In this document: positions 18,275 through 28,082 of the stretch, one piece after another
Numbering within the stretch: the first letter of the stretch is position 1
Layout: each line of letters opens with the position of its first letter
From: Enteractinococcus helveticum
Lineage (GTDB): Bacteria; Actinomycetota; Actinomycetes; Actinomycetales; Micrococcaceae
DNA: 61,148 nucleotides
Direction of reading: 5' to 3'
Assembly: GCF_001657475.1 (NCBI RefSeq)
Contig: NZ_LXEY01000117.1
Location: 1-61,148 of the forward strand
Program-made: the position numbers and the translations under genes
The notes under the pieces: model-generated
The model's input: the letters and a program-made list of their open reading frames with translations, nothing else
Databases searched by the model: none
What the model was told of the DNA's origin: nothing

Positions 18275-19060
18275 ATGGCAAATTCTCCTCGTGGGGAATC
18301 CGTGGTGTATCGGGTTTCGCGGATTCTTCGAGCCTTTGATGAAGATCATCAGGTCCTATCGGCGACCCAGGTCGCGCACCGTGCAGATCTGGCAATTTCG
18401 ACCGCACATCGCATGGTGGGGTCGATGGTGAACGAGGGGCTCTTACTGCGCACGCCGGAAGGAAGGTATCGCCTCGGACTCATTCTGTGGGAATTGGCCC
18501 ACCGCTCCACGGTATACGAGAGTTTTTCCGCTGCGGCTCGCCCATTCCTAGAGGGCGTCCACCAGACCCTTAGGAAAACGGTTTCCCTGGCTATTTTGGA
18601 CCCGGCTGATGTGTCGATTATTTATTTGGAACGTCTGGCCACCGGTCATGACGATACCGATGTTTCCTCACTCGCCGGACGCCTACCAGTCCTCTCAACG
18701 GCTCCGGGGCAAGTGATGCTGGCTTTCGCTCCGCAGAACGTACAGGACCAGTACATAGATCAAGCCGATCAAGATCCCGGCGTCACGGCACAACGATTGA
18801 ACCGGCAGGATCTCGTTGACCGATTAGCTCAAGTAAAACGTGACGGGTGGGCGCATGTGGCAGAGGTGCTCAGTGCCGGTTCCTCAGGCACAGCCGCGCC
18901 CATCTTCGGGCGCAGACAACGCGTCATTGGCGCGATCTCGATCGTCCGTCCGGTAGAAGAGATCAATCTCAACGTGCAACTCCCCGTGCTCCTCGCTGCT
19001 GCCAAGGGCCTGAGTCAGTTGATGGCACAGCAGCCAGAGCACTATCAAGACTTTGCCTAA
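18275..19060 (+). CDS. IclR-family transcriptional regulator
   Basis: This 261-residue IclR protein has an N-terminal helix-turn-helix (about residues 10-70; DLAISTAHRMVGSM) and the C-terminal effector domain (RLPVLSTAPGQVMLAF, VKRDGWAHVAEVLSAGSSGTA). Its N-terminus, MANSPRGES, is almost identical to that of the IclR protein at 32922 (MANSPSGES), so the two are probably duplicates with related DNA targets. It is divergent from flavoprotein A and lies just upstream of the five-gene operon starting at 19176. It is the obvious candidate regulator for both. The effector is unknown. Confidence 0.87.
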   Translation: MANSPRGESVVYRVSRILRAFDEDHQVLSATQVAHRADLAISTAHRMVGSMVNEGLLLRTPEGRYRLGLILWELAHRSTVYESFSAAARPFLEGVHQTLRKTVSLAILDPADVSIIYLERLATGHDDTDVSSLAGRLPVLSTAPGQVMLAFAPQNVQDQYIDQADQDPGVTAQRLNRQDLVDRLAQVKRDGWAHVAEVLSAGSSGTAAPIFGRRQRVIGAISIVRPVEEINLNVQLPVLLAAAKGLSQLMAQQPEHYQDFA

Positions 19061-19080
19061 GGCGGTTGAGCTACTCAAAG

Positions 19081-19097
19081 TTCCCATTCAGTGAGAA
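19081..19097 (+). promoter_or_regulatory. IclR-type half-palindrome before the Gfo operon
   Basis: TTCCCATTCAGTGAGAA resembles the other palindromes of the window: TTCCCATT is a clean half site and AGTGAGAA a degenerate one. It lies about 80 bp before the Gfo/Idh/MocA start. Confidence 0.4.
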
Positions 19098-19175
19098 GTG
19101 GCGCGCCTTGCAGGATAATTGCTGCAAGAATCGCAACGACTGACCAACCACGGAACAAAGGATGCGGCACTATAC

Positions 19176-20279
19176 ATGTCCGAGTCATCGCCTGGCACCA
19201 CGTTGAAGGTTGCCATCATCGGCACCGGCGCCATTTTTCGCAACCACCTAGAGGCCTACCGCGCCCTAGGAAACGTTGAAATTGTCGCAGTCTGCGACGT
19301 CAACAAAGAACTTGCGGTGCGCACTGCACAAGAGCACTGTATTCCGCGAGCTTTCGGTAGCGTGGCCGAGCTGTTGTCCGCGGCTAATGACACCACGGAC
19401 CTTGGTCGTATCGATGTGGTCTCGGTCTGCACACCCCACCCGACCCACGAAGCCGTCGTGACGGAGGTTGCCGAAGCCGGAGTACATGTTCTCTGTGAAA
19501 AACCACTGGCGATCTCCTTGGAGTCATCGCAACGAATGGTCGATGTATGTCGCCGTAATGAGGTGAAACTCGGCGTCCTATTCCAGCGCCGCTTCTGGCC
19601 TGCAGCACAACGCATTAAAGCTCTCATCGACGACGGCACGATTGGTCAACCCATTTTGGGACACGTTTCGGTGATGCTGCACCGCGACCCGAGTTACTAT
19701 TCAGCGACCCCGTGGCGCGGCTCGTGGGACACCGACGGTGGGGGAGTGCTCATGACACAGGGCATCCACTACATTGATTTACTGCTGTGGTTGATGGGCG
19801 ACGTCGTCGAGGTGCACGGCCACATCAATACCTTCGTTCACCAGGCACACATGGAAACCGAGGATTCCGCGACGGCGACCCTGAGGTTCGCATCCGGTGC
19901 AATGGCAACGGTTCAGGCTTCTACCGCGGTGACGCCCGGTCTTGGCGTGCAAATCCGGATCACCGGTACTACCGGAGCCAGCGTGCAGCTGACAGAATTT
20001 CCCGAAGGCACCGAGGGGCGCATCGACATGTTCGGTACCGGAACCACACTGGAAACCGAACCGACCTGGCCGGCCGACGCCAACCCGAATACCCCACTGT
20101 CTGAGATCAACGCAGCCCTGGTACCGTTTCACAAACTTCAGGTGGCCGATTTCGTCAACGCCGTCCTGACAGATACCGAACCTGCAGTAACGGGCGAAGA
20201 AGCAACGAAAGCACTGGGTGTGCTGCTAGCCATTTACGAATCATCCGAGACCGGAAAGCCGGTGAAGCTCTCACTATGA
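19176..20279 (+). CDS. Gfo/Idh/MocA-family NAD(P)-dependent oxidoreductase
   Basis: This 367-residue oxidoreductase has an N-terminal Rossmann fold (VAIIGTGAIFRNHLEA, about residues 11-26) and the family's signature CEKPLA (EKP lysine in the active site), followed by a C-terminal alpha/beta sheet domain with GGGVLMTQGIHYIDLLLW, holding the catalytic histidine. Members oxidise hydroxyls of sugars, inositols and related polyols. ATG 19176 is preferred over an earlier in-frame start because homologs begin a few residues before VAIIG. Its stop overlaps the next start (ATGA). It opens an operon with a TIM-barrel protein, aldo/keto reductase, flavoprotein B and an SDR. Substrate is unknown. Confidence 0.85.
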   Translation: MSESSPGTTLKVAIIGTGAIFRNHLEAYRALGNVEIVAVCDVNKELAVRTAQEHCIPRAFGSVAELLSAANDTTDLGRIDVVSVCTPHPTHEAVVTEVAEAGVHVLCEKPLAISLESSQRMVDVCRRNEVKLGVLFQRRFWPAAQRIKALIDDGTIGQPILGHVSVMLHRDPSYYSATPWRGSWDTDGGGVLMTQGIHYIDLLLWLMGDVVEVHGHINTFVHQAHMETEDSATATLRFASGAMATVQASTAVTPGLGVQIRITGTTGASVQLTEFPEGTEGRIDMFGTGTTLETEPTWPADANPNTPLSEINAALVPFHKLQVADFVNAVLTDTEPAVTGEEATKALGVLLAIYESSETGKPVKLSL

Positions 20280-21127
20280 CCACCCAACAAACTCGTCCAC
20301 TAGGACTTGCGCAACTCTCCTCCCTGACGACTGAACCTCCCAAGCTCGTTGAGCTTGCCGCACAGGCCGGCTTTGACTTCGTTGGCATCAGGGTGCGCCC
20401 CGTGACCGCCCACGAAACGTCCTTCAACGTGCAGCCAGGCTCGCCCATGCTTGCTGAAACCCTGGCTCGATTGGCAGATACGGGATTGCAGGTCAAAGAC
20501 ACCGAATTCTTGCTGCTTGACGGTAGCGATCAACGTGAAGCCTGGTTGCAGATGTTCGAAGCAGGACAGGCCCTGGGTGCCGAATCGATGACGGTTGCGG
20601 TAGCCGATACTGATCGGTCGCGCGTGATCGACACTCTTGGGCAAATGACTGCCGATGGGAAGGCGTACGGGATCACCCCTGCGCTAGAGGCCATCAGTTA
20701 TCAAGCCGTTAACAGCTACCCGCAGGCCCTAGACATTGCCGAACAGACCGGTGTCACCGTGCTGGTGGATACCCTGCATGCCGCACGATTCGGCGCGACT
20801 GCTGAGGATTTACGCGCTGCTGCACCTCGGGTGCCCATGATCCAAGTCTGTGATGCCGCAATTGCGCAGCCACCGAACCGCGAAGCCCTGGTTGAAGAGT
20901 CTCGCAGCGGACGATTCCCAGCCGGTGAAGGCGGCCAGGACCTAGCGGCGATGATAGCCGCCGTGGACGCTGGCCGAGGAACACACGAACCGCTGCTCCC
21001 GATCTCAGTTGAGGTGCCGAATACGGTGCTGCAAGATTCCATGAGCGCCCAGGATTGGGCCAACCGGCTCTACACCACCACGCGCGCACTGCTGAACAGC
21101 ATTGAACCTACAGCGCAGCGTGCATAA
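20276..21127 (+). CDS. TIM-barrel sugar-phosphate isomerase/dehydroshikimate-dehydratase-like protein
   Basis: This 283-residue protein is an AP-endonuclease-2-type TIM barrel. A complete set of metal or acid-base residues is visible: Glu138 (ALEAIS), Asp165 and His168 (LVDTLHAAR), Gln190 (IQVCDA) and Glu246 (SVEVPN). The D-x-x-H pair and a glutamine as third ligand are features shared with dehydroshikimate dehydratases of the AsbF/QsuB type, while many sugar epimerases have histidine there. A dehydration or isomerisation of a cyclic polyol-derived ketone is therefore plausible. It is translationally coupled to the Gfo gene before it. The family is solid; the reaction is a hypothesis. Confidence 0.75.
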   Translation: MTTQQTRPLGLAQLSSLTTEPPKLVELAAQAGFDFVGIRVRPVTAHETSFNVQPGSPMLAETLARLADTGLQVKDTEFLLLDGSDQREAWLQMFEAGQALGAESMTVAVADTDRSRVIDTLGQMTADGKAYGITPALEAISYQAVNSYPQALDIAEQTGVTVLVDTLHAARFGATAEDLRAAAPRVPMIQVCDAAIAQPPNREALVEESRSGRFPAGEGGQDLAAMIAAVDAGRGTHEPLLPISVEVPNTVLQDSMSAQDWANRLYTTTRALLNSIEPTAQRA

Positions 21128-21143
21128 CGAAAGGGACGTCGTC

Positions 21144-21986
21144 ATGCCGAACGTTAACACACTGACTCTTAGTGGCACCGGAGTGGCCGGGGTGCAGATC
21201 CCCCAGATTGGGTTGGGCACCTGGCCGCATACCGGGCAGGCCTCCACGGACATGGTTGCTATGGCGATCGCCAATGGGTATCGCCACATCGACACCGCCC
21301 AAAAGTATGGGAACGAAGATGCCGTGGGTAAAGCCGTGCGCGCATCATCGGTGGCCCGTGACGAACTGTTTATCACCACCAAGCTCATCAACCGATACTT
21401 CGGTGAGGTGGCAATCGTGCGCGAGGGCATCGAACACAGCCTGCAAGAAACCGGACTGGACTACATCGACCTGATGCTGATCCACTGGCCGAATCCACAG
21501 TTGGGCAATTATGTGCAAACCTGTGCATCCCTAGCGCAGCTGGTCGAGACCGGACTCATCCGGGCATGGGGCGTCTCGAATTTCAAACCCGCACACGTCC
21601 AAGCCGTGGCAGATGCTGGGTTGGCTATCCCGATCAATCAGATCCAAGTGGATCCGCTTTCCGGTCAACCTGATTATGTGGCAGCCAACGCGGCCCTTGA
21701 CGTCGTCGTCGGGGCGTATTCGCCAACCGGTCGGGACGTGAACCTGTCCGAGTTTCCCGCGCTGGTTCAAGCAGCTGAACGCCACGGGAAAACGCCCCAT
21801 CAAATCGTTTTGCGCTGGCACGTCCAACAGGGCCGCATCGCGGTGCCGCGGTCAGCTCATGCCGAGCGCCAGCGTGAAAATCTTGACGTGTTTGATTTTG
21901 AACTCTCCGATGCTGAAATCACCGCGATCAATGCGCTCGATAACGGCTCCCGTGCCCGGCTGGATGCCGACGAGTACGGTCACTAA
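21144..21986 (+). CDS. Aldo/keto reductase
   Basis: This 280-residue NADPH-dependent aldo/keto reductase has the full catalytic tetrad: Asp in HIDTAQ, Tyr in KYGNE, Lys in ITTKL and His in LIHWPNP. WGVSNF and the cofactor-binding IAVPRSAHAERQ are also typical. The ATG at 21144, preceded by AAAGGGAC, is preferred to an earlier in-frame codon inside the previous gene's end. It probably interconverts a ring ketone and alcohol in the same pathway as its operon partners. Direction and substrate are not known. Confidence 0.87.
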   Translation: MPNVNTLTLSGTGVAGVQIPQIGLGTWPHTGQASTDMVAMAIANGYRHIDTAQKYGNEDAVGKAVRASSVARDELFITTKLINRYFGEVAIVREGIEHSLQETGLDYIDLMLIHWPNPQLGNYVQTCASLAQLVETGLIRAWGVSNFKPAHVQAVADAGLAIPINQIQVDPLSGQPDYVAANAALDVVVGAYSPTGRDVNLSEFPALVQAAERHGKTPHQIVLRWHVQQGRIAVPRSAHAERQRENLDVFDFELSDAEITAINALDNGSRARLDADEYGH

Positions 21987-22009
21987 TTTCCTTGAAAGGC
22001 AAGACACTC

Positions 22010-23818
22010 TTGAATACCTCAACACCTGGTCTGTTCCACGTTGATGACCTACCCGCGCACCTGCCAACCGATGAGGTCGATGTCCTCGTCGTGGGAGGTG
22101 GGGCAGGCGGTTTCGCGGCCGCGACGACCGCCGCATATCACGGCCTGAACGTCATGCTGGCCGAGCAATCCGCAGCCTGTGGCGGGGCCACCTCTCGATC
22201 CGGTGGGTGGGCTTGGACACCGGGGACCTCCCTGGCAAAGGCCGAGGGCGTGGACGAGGAAGCTGAAACCTTCCGCACATACCTGCGCGGTGTACTGGGG
22301 GAGCTGTATACCGACTCGGCGTCCGAGATGATCGATGCGTTTCTTGAAGCCGTGCCGCACATGGTGGACTTCTTCCACTACAAGACCGCGCTGCAATTCG
22401 TCACGGGTGCCAAGATCAACGATATCTACGGCCACTTGCCCGGGGCGGGCACCGGTAACCGCTCGGTAGGGCCTCAACCCATTAATGCGCGCAAGCTGTC
22501 CAAGACTGCGCTGGAGAAACTCAATAACCAGTACTATCCGACATCCTTTTTAGGCATGGGGATTATGGCGGGGCCTGATCTGCAGAAGATCCTGGCTGCC
22601 TCGCAAATGTCTCTCAAGGGCTGGGTGTATTCGGCATCGCGCGTCATCCCGCACGTCTGGGATATGGCCACCCACCGCCGCAGCATGCACCTGGTCAACG
22701 GAACGGCGCTGATGGGAAGACTGATCCAGTCGGCTGAGGATCTCGGGGTGGATATTCGCGTCAAAACCGAAGTTCAGCACCTGATTGTCGACGACCAGGG
22801 GGACGTGGTTGGTGCTGTTGTGGGGACCGATGACGGCGGGCGCATCATTCGGACGAAACGCGGCGTGGTGTTGGCCACCGGTGGTTTTCCGGCGGATGTC
22901 GAGCGTCGTCGTCAGTATTTCCGCAATACGCCCACGGGCAATGAGCACTGGACCTTGGCTCCTGAGGAAGCCGATGGTTCGGGTGCTGATCTTGCCGAAG
23001 CCGTCGGCGGATACCTGGACACCGAGGTGTACTCGGCCGCAGCCTGGTGCCCGGTATCGCTGGTACCTTACCCCAACGGTAAGACCGGAGTCTTCCCGCA
23101 CATCATGGACCGCGCGAAACCGGGCTCCATCGGTGTACGCAAGGACGGCAAACGCTTTGTCAACGAGGCTAACGGCTACTTCGACTATGTCGACGGCATG
23201 ATGAACGCGACACCCGACGGTGAAGCCGTAGGATCCTGGCAGATCGCCGATTCAACGTTCGTCCGCAAATACCCATTGGGCTTTGCCAAACCGATCCCGG
23301 TCCCGCTGCTGCCATACATTCGTAGTGGTTACCTCATCAAAGCAAATACATTAGAAGAGCTTGCACACAAGACCGGCATTGATCCGGTGCAGCTGGCCAA
23401 GACTATCCGCGAATTCAATGACAACGCCCGCCGCGGGGAGGATCCAGCATTCCAGCGTGGTGAAAGCAATTTCAACCGCTACGGTGGAGACCCGGCCGTA
23501 GCACCGAACCCCAGCCTGGCGCCGATCGAAAAAGGACCGTTTTATGCCGTCCACATCCGCCCTGGCTCCTTTGGAACGTTTGCGGGACTTGCCGCCGATA
23601 CCAAAGCACGGGTATTGAATCGTGACGGTGAACCCATTCGTGGTCTGTACACGGCCGGTAACGACATGGTGTCGATCATGCGCGGCAAGTACCCGTCCGG
23701 AGGAGTGAATATCGGTCCAGCGTTGACCTTTGGGTATATCGCAGGACGCGACCTAGCCGGGGTGACCGATTACGAGGTCACCACCCCGGGACTCCAAAAC
23801 AAGGGAGTACAACGATGA
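22010..23818 (+). CDS. FAD-dependent dehydrogenase/desaturase, KstD-like (flavoprotein B)
   Basis: This roughly 602-residue flavoprotein is of the same superfamily as flavoprotein A. VVGGGAGGFAAA binds FAD, GGATSRSGGWAW follows, GPFYAV holds the conserved C-terminal tyrosine and GLYTAGND plus YPSGGVNIG close the FAD site. Neither possible start is ATG: TTG 22010, with GAAAGG 10 nt upstream, is preferred over TTG 21992. Unlike flavoproteins A, C, D and E it has FYA instead of YYA. It overlaps the next SDR by 4 bp. The operon setting points to dehydrogenation of a cyclic keto acid; the substrate is unknown. Confidence 0.85.
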   Translation: MNTSTPGLFHVDDLPAHLPTDEVDVLVVGGGAGGFAAATTAAYHGLNVMLAEQSAACGGATSRSGGWAWTPGTSLAKAEGVDEEAETFRTYLRGVLGELYTDSASEMIDAFLEAVPHMVDFFHYKTALQFVTGAKINDIYGHLPGAGTGNRSVGPQPINARKLSKTALEKLNNQYYPTSFLGMGIMAGPDLQKILAASQMSLKGWVYSASRVIPHVWDMATHRRSMHLVNGTALMGRLIQSAEDLGVDIRVKTEVQHLIVDDQGDVVGAVVGTDDGGRIIRTKRGVVLATGGFPADVERRRQYFRNTPTGNEHWTLAPEEADGSGADLAEAVGGYLDTEVYSAAAWCPVSLVPYPNGKTGVFPHIMDRAKPGSIGVRKDGKRFVNEANGYFDYVDGMMNATPDGEAVGSWQIADSTFVRKYPLGFAKPIPVPLLPYIRSGYLIKANTLEELAHKTGIDPVQLAKTIREFNDNARRGEDPAFQRGESNFNRYGGDPAVAPNPSLAPIEKGPFYAVHIRPGSFGTFAGLAADTKARVLNRDGEPIRGLYTAGNDMVSIMRGKYPSGGVNIGPALTFGYIAGRDLAGVTDYEVTTPGLQNKGVQR

Positions 23819-24558
23819 GTGTTCAAGAATCATCTAACGACAGCGCGATCATCGATGCTGAGTACCCTGCCGGAGCCCTGGCCTTGATCACCGGCGGGGG
23901 TGGCGGACTTGGTGCAGCGTGTGCTGACCTCCTACGCCACCGCGGAGTGCAGGTATGTACCGTTGATCTAGCTCCTAAAGCAGATTATCAATGCGATATC
24001 AGCGACGAACAGCAGGTCGCGGACCTTCGGGCACGGTTGGTCGAGGATGGCAAGTCCGTCAACATCTTGATCAACTCCGCAGGATTGCAGGGTCCCGAGT
24101 CTGCGCTCGCAGACACGGACTATGATCAGTGGCAGCAGACCATGCGGGTAAATGTCGACGGAGTGTTCCTGATGTGCAAGCACTTCGTGCCTGACATGGT
24201 CGCCTCGGGCTGGGGTCGGATTATCAATCTGGCCAGCATTGCCGGCAAAGAAGGAAACGCTTTCCAGTCGGCTTATTCGACGTCTAAAGCTGCCGTTATT
24301 GGGTTGACGAAGTCTCTTGGAAAAGAACTTGCACAAGACGGCGTGTTAGTTAACGCGATCGCGCCGACCATTATCTCCACGCCGTTGAACCAACACATGG
24401 ACCCGCGCACCCACGATCGTCTCATGGAACGCATTCCCATGGGACGCCCTGGGCACCCCGATGAAGCAGCGGAACTCGTGGCATGGTTGGCTTCGAAGCG
24501 CTGTAGTTTTTCTACCGGTGCGGTTTACGACCTCTCTGGAGGTCGGGCAACGTACTAA
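23815..24558 (+). CDS. SDR-family oxidoreductase
   Basis: This 247-residue classical short-chain dehydrogenase has TGGGGGLG for nucleotide binding, INSAG in place of the usual NNAG, ASIAGKEG with the catalytic serine, and YSTSKAA with Tyr and Lys. It is the last gene of the operon that starts with the Gfo/Idh/MocA gene. Its ATG overlaps the stop of flavoprotein B. In such operons the SDR usually makes or consumes the ketone acted on by the flavin enzyme. Substrate unknown. Confidence 0.87.
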   Translation: MSVQESSNDSAIIDAEYPAGALALITGGGGGLGAACADLLRHRGVQVCTVDLAPKADYQCDISDEQQVADLRARLVEDGKSVNILINSAGLQGPESALADTDYDQWQQTMRVNVDGVFLMCKHFVPDMVASGWGRIINLASIAGKEGNAFQSAYSTSKAAVIGLTKSLGKELAQDGVLVNAIAPTIISTPLNQHMDPRTHDRLMERIPMGRPGHPDEAAELVAWLASKRCSFSTGAVYDLSGGRATY

Positions 24559-24683
24559 TCGTAACCGGCGCATGTGCCGAACCCACGTCGCTGGAGTTCC
24601 TGCAGCCTGCGGGGCCTGATCTTCGGACTGGGCGCTGGCACTACACTCGCACTATGACGTAGGAATGAAGGGGCTGCAACGAC

Positions 24684-25577
24684 ATGGAAATTCGATGGTT
24701 GGAAGCGTTTATTGCTGTCGCTGAAGAGCTGCACTTTGGTAACGCCGCTATCCGTTTGCGCATGGCAAAGTCACCACTTAGCCAGGTGATTCGAAAGCTT
24801 GAGCATTCGCTTGGCACGGACTTATTTATCCGAAATACGCGGTCAGTCGAGCTCACGTCGGCTGGGCACGCGTTCTTGCCACACGCTCGAATGGTGCTTG
24901 AGGATCTTGAACTGGCGCAACAGTCGGTGAAAGTCCCCGACGGCGTCGTCTACGGTCATCTCACCCTGGGTTTTACCGGGGTGCTCAACCAACGGACGCT
25001 GCCGCGGTTTACGCGCGCGGTGCGAGACACTTATCCAGAGATTGAATTGTCACTGGTGGGCCGCGTCATGACACAAGATGCGATCGCACAATTAGACGCC
25101 GGAACGCTGGATTTGGCCTTCGTTGGGCTACCAACTGATTCGACTCGAACCGAAACGCAGCTGCTTCTTCGCGAACGGTATGGCATGGTCGTGCCGACTG
25201 AGCACCCACTGGCCGAGCAAGACGATGTTGAGCTATCGATGTTTGCCGAGGAACGTTTCATCACTCCGCCCATCGGGGTGGGCTCGGTGCTGTACGAAGA
25301 TACGATCCGCGCTTGTACTAATGCCGGCTTTCATCCCATCATTTCCCAACAGATCACTGACCCGTACATGAGCATGATGTTGGTGGCGGCTGGAGTCGGC
25401 GTCGCCTACTTGCCAGAAGGCGTAGACCCAGTCGTCCCGCCCGGCACGGTGTTTGTTCCGCTAGAGGGTGAACCGGTGTACCTGAATCATGGGTTGGCCT
25501 GGTCAAAGTTGCGCAGTTCACCAGCCCGTGAAGCCTTCCTGGGACTGGTCGAAGATGTGTTAGCCGAAGGACTTTAA
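24684..25577 (+). CDS. LysR-family transcriptional regulator
   Basis: This 297-residue LysR protein has an N-terminal winged helix (about residues 1-60; AAIRLRMAKSPLSQVIRKLE) and a periplasmic-binding-like effector domain. Start ATG 24684 has GAAGGGG upstream. It stands directly before the MHS permease and the shikimate/quinate dehydrogenase. In Corynebacterium a LysR regulator (QsuR) likewise controls the quinate/shikimate genes that include a transporter and QsuD, so an activator role responding to a hydroaromatic acid is a reasonable inference. Sequence alone does not prove orthology. Confidence 0.85.
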   Translation: MEIRWLEAFIAVAEELHFGNAAIRLRMAKSPLSQVIRKLEHSLGTDLFIRNTRSVELTSAGHAFLPHARMVLEDLELAQQSVKVPDGVVYGHLTLGFTGVLNQRTLPRFTRAVRDTYPEIELSLVGRVMTQDAIAQLDAGTLDLAFVGLPTDSTRTETQLLLRERYGMVVPTEHPLAEQDDVELSMFAEERFITPPIGVGSVLYEDTIRACTNAGFHPIISQQITDPYMSMMLVAAGVGVAYLPEGVDPVVPPGTVFVPLEGEPVYLNHGLAWSKLRSSPAREAFLGLVEDVLAEGL

Positions 25578-25580
25578 GAT

Positions 25581-25599
25581 TGTGTATTTTTAGCACACA
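25581..25599 (+). promoter_or_regulatory. Possible LysR-type operator
   Basis: TGTGT (25581-25585) and ACACA (25595-25599) form an interrupted palindrome with an A/T-rich centre between the LysR gene and the permease, compatible with a T-N11-A LysR box. It could also be a short terminator of the LysR gene. Confidence 0.35.
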
Positions 25600-25689
25600 G
25601 TCTGGGACGAATAAAGTCGTGGACAATACCCAGTGCGGTCAGTCACACTAGATGGTGATCTCCACGAAGGAGCTTGAAAGGACCATCAC

Positions 25690-27075
25690 ATGACTACCGA
25701 CACCACAGCATTTCAGGTATCGAATCCTGAATCCACCGGCGGGGCAGATCCTCGCGTTCGTAACGCTACGACAGTAACTCCGCAGGCCAAGCGCGCGGCA
25801 TTCTCAGGCTTCCTCGGCAGCGCCCTGGAATACTACGACTTTTTCATTTACGGCTCTGCCGCCGCACTAGTTTTCTCTCACATCTTCTTCCCAGGCGACG
25901 GCACGAACGCGCTGCTGCTGTCGATCTCCACCCTCGGGGTTGCCTACATCGCCCGTCCACTGGGTGCGGTCATGTGGGGTCACCTGGGAGATCGTTTCGG
26001 ACGTAAGAAAACCCTGATGGCTGTGTTGTTGCTCATGGGTGTGGCAACGTTCCTGATCGGAGTGCTGCCAACATACGAGCAGATCGGAATTCTGGCACCA
26101 ATCCTGCTCGTATTCCTACGTCTGTGCCAGGGTTTGTCTGCTGGAGGCGAGTCTCCAGGCGCTGCTTCGCTGTCGATCGAGCACGCACCAGAATACCGCC
26201 GCTCGTTCTTCGCTAGCTTCACCGCTTCCGGCATCATGCTTGGCATCGTTTTGGCAACCATCGTCTTCATTCCCGTTGCGCTGCTCCCGGACGAGCAGCT
26301 GTTCAGCTGGGGCTGGCGCCTACCATTCCTCATCAGCGTTGTCCTGACCTTCTTTGCTGTCTGGATGCGGCGCAATCTGGAAGAACCTGAAGTTTTCGAA
26401 GAAGCGATTGAAAAAGAACAAGAACCGCAGGTTCCATTGGTAGTGCTGTTCCGTGACCACCTGCCAGCCCTGCTGCGCGTCATGTTCTCCTCGACATTTG
26501 CAATGATCAACACCATGGTCAACGTCTTCGGGCTCTCCTTTGCCGTCGAACACTCCGGCGTTGATCGCACCATCATGCTGGCAGCGATTGCCGCGTCGAA
26601 CTTCGCTGCGGTCCTAACCCAACCGCTCTTCGCCCTGTTGGCCGATAAGATCGGACGAAAGCCAGTGTTTATTGGTGGCGCGATTGGTTCCGGTTTGATG
26701 ATGTTCGTCTTCCTGTGGGCAGTCAGCACTGGCAACGTCTCCTTGATCTTCATCTCTTCGATCGTGATGATGGGTGGGTTCTATGCCGCAGCAAACGGCA
26801 TCTACTTCGCAGCATTCCCGGAACAGTTCCCAGCAAAGGTTCGTTACTCCGGGATGGCCATCGGTCTGATGCTCGGACTACTCGTCTCGGGTTTCACCCC
26901 AGCCATCGGAACCATGATCACCGGCGGCGACGTTACCAACTGGATCCCAGTCGCGGTCATGTGTGCGGTGTTTGCGCTTGGCTCTGCCGTCGCATTCTCC
27001 ACTGGCCAAGAAACCTACCGGACCCCAACCTCCGAGCTGGGTAAACCACGCGACAAAGCGGCTGAAGCAAAATGA
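25690..27075 (+). CDS. MHS-family (shikimate/citrate-type) proton symporter
   Basis: This 461-residue permease has 12 predicted membrane segments. The MHS signature [13 protein letters not shown] comes at the first segment, [12 protein letters not shown] between segments 2 and 3, and DKIGRKP in the second half. MHS members carry organic acids such as shikimate, alpha-ketoglutarate and aromatic acids by proton symport. The stop overlaps the start of the shikimate/quinate dehydrogenase (ATGA), which strongly suggests a hydroaromatic acid cargo. It has AAGGAG upstream of ATG 25690. It is paralogous to the permease at 35836. Confidence 0.88.
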   Translation: MTTDTTAFQVSNPESTGGADPRVRNATTVTPQAKRAAFSGFLGSALEYYDFFIYGSAAALVFSHIFFPGDGTNALLLSISTLGVAYIARPLGAVMWGHLGDRFGRKKTLMAVLLLMGVATFLIGVLPTYEQIGILAPILLVFLRLCQGLSAGGESPGAASLSIEHAPEYRRSFFASFTASGIMLGIVLATIVFIPVALLPDEQLFSWGWRLPFLISVVLTFFAVWMRRNLEEPEVFEEAIEKEQEPQVPLVVLFRDHLPALLRVMFSSTFAMINTMVNVFGLSFAVEHSGVDRTIMLAAIAASNFAAVLTQPLFALLADKIGRKPVFIGGAIGSGLMMFVFLWAVSTGNVSLIFISSIVMMGGFYAAANGIYFAAFPEQFPAKVRYSGMAIGLMLGLLVSGFTPAIGTMITGGDVTNWIPVAVMCAVFALGSAVAFSTGQETYRTPTSELGKPRDKAAEAK

Positions 27076-27941
27076 GTTCGCAGCACTACCGCATAGGACT
27101 CATCGGCGAACACATCAGCACCTCGCTGTCGCCAATGATTCACACTGCAGAAGCCAAAGCTCATAGTCTCGAAAATTTCCAGTATGAAGTGATCGATCTG
27201 GAAGGCCAAGCGGATGCGGCCGAACGCCTGGGCGAAATTATCCAAGAGTATGCCGCCGCGGGATTCACCGGATTCAATGTCACTCATCCGCACAAACAGC
27301 ATGTGATCCAATACTTGGATGACCTCACCGATGCTGCTCGAGTCCTGGGCGCTGTCAACAATGTCATTCGAACTGAAAACGGTTGGATCGGTCATAATAC
27401 CGACCACAGTGGATTCCTGGGGGGCCTGCATGCTCGACTTCCCGAAGATGCGCCTCGCGAAACCGCGGTGCTCTTCGGAGCCGGTGGCGCAGGAGCCGCA
27501 GTAGCCAGTGCACTGCTCGACTTCGGTGCCCAGAACCTTTGCGTGATTGACCCGCAGCAAGTCCAACTGGACCAGCTCAACGAGCGTCTCGGCGCGGTTT
27601 TGGCTGATGGCGTGCAATTGCATACCGGTAGCCCAGACATGGCAGCCGCTTGGGTTCCGAATGCTGATGCGGTCATCAACGCGACGCCGATCGGCATGGA
27701 ACATCTGCCGGGCACGCCGTTTGATGTCAGCCTGCTGACTGGCAATCAGTGGGTGGCTGATGTGATTTACCGTCCGGTGGAAACTCAACTGTTAGCTCAC
27801 GCTCGCAGCCATGGCTGTCCCACGGTTGACGGCACGGCCATGCTGGTTGAACAAGCCGCTGACACGTTCGAGTATCAAACCGGGTTGGTCGCCAACCGCC
27901 AGCGTATGCGGGAAAGTATGCAACTCGAGTTCGTGAACTAA
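27072..27941 (+). CDS. aroE: Shikimate/quinate dehydrogenase (AroE/QsuD-like), probably catabolic
   Basis: This 289-residue AroE-family enzyme is full length. STSLSPMIH is the substrate hydroxyl-binding motif, NVTHPHKQ contains the catalytic lysine, NTDHSGF the catalytic aspartate and FGAGGAGAA the dinucleotide loop; [11 protein letters not shown] ends the fold. It is coupled to an MHS permease and follows a LysR gene, a catabolic setting that resembles QsuD, not the biosynthetic aroE. It would oxidise quinate or shikimate, or a related cyclic hydroxy acid, to the 3-keto form. A terminator follows. The biosynthetic pathway genes are not nearby. Confidence 0.82.
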   Translation: MSSQHYRIGLIGEHISTSLSPMIHTAEAKAHSLENFQYEVIDLEGQADAAERLGEIIQEYAAAGFTGFNVTHPHKQHVIQYLDDLTDAARVLGAVNNVIRTENGWIGHNTDHSGFLGGLHARLPEDAPRETAVLFGAGGAGAAVASALLDFGAQNLCVIDPQQVQLDQLNERLGAVLADGVQLHTGSPDMAAAWVPNADAVINATPIGMEHLPGTPFDVSLLTGNQWVADVIYRPVETQLLAHARSHGCPTVDGTAMLVEQAADTFEYQTGLVANRQRMRESMQLEFVN

Positions 27942-27962
27942 CTGATAAACACCCTAAGAATC

Positions 27963-28037
27963 ACGCGCCACAGCAATTCACGGCGCGTCTTTGGCAGACG
28001 GCGAGGCCCGAGTACCTTCGCGGCCTCGGCGTCTGCC
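27963..28037 (+). terminator. Terminator hairpins after the shikimate dehydrogenase gene
   Basis: ACGCGCC (27963-27969) with GGCGCGT (27982-27988) is followed by CTTT, a standard terminator. Directly after it a second hairpin, GGCAGACGGCGAGGC (27993-28007) with GCCTCGGCGTCTGCC (28023-28037), has a 15-bp stem with one mismatch. Two hairpins in a row separate the permease/dehydrogenase operon from the YciI operon. Confidence 0.7.
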
Positions 28038-28082
28038 CTATAACTGCAACATCGTGCAAGTAAAACCTCAAGGAGACATGAC

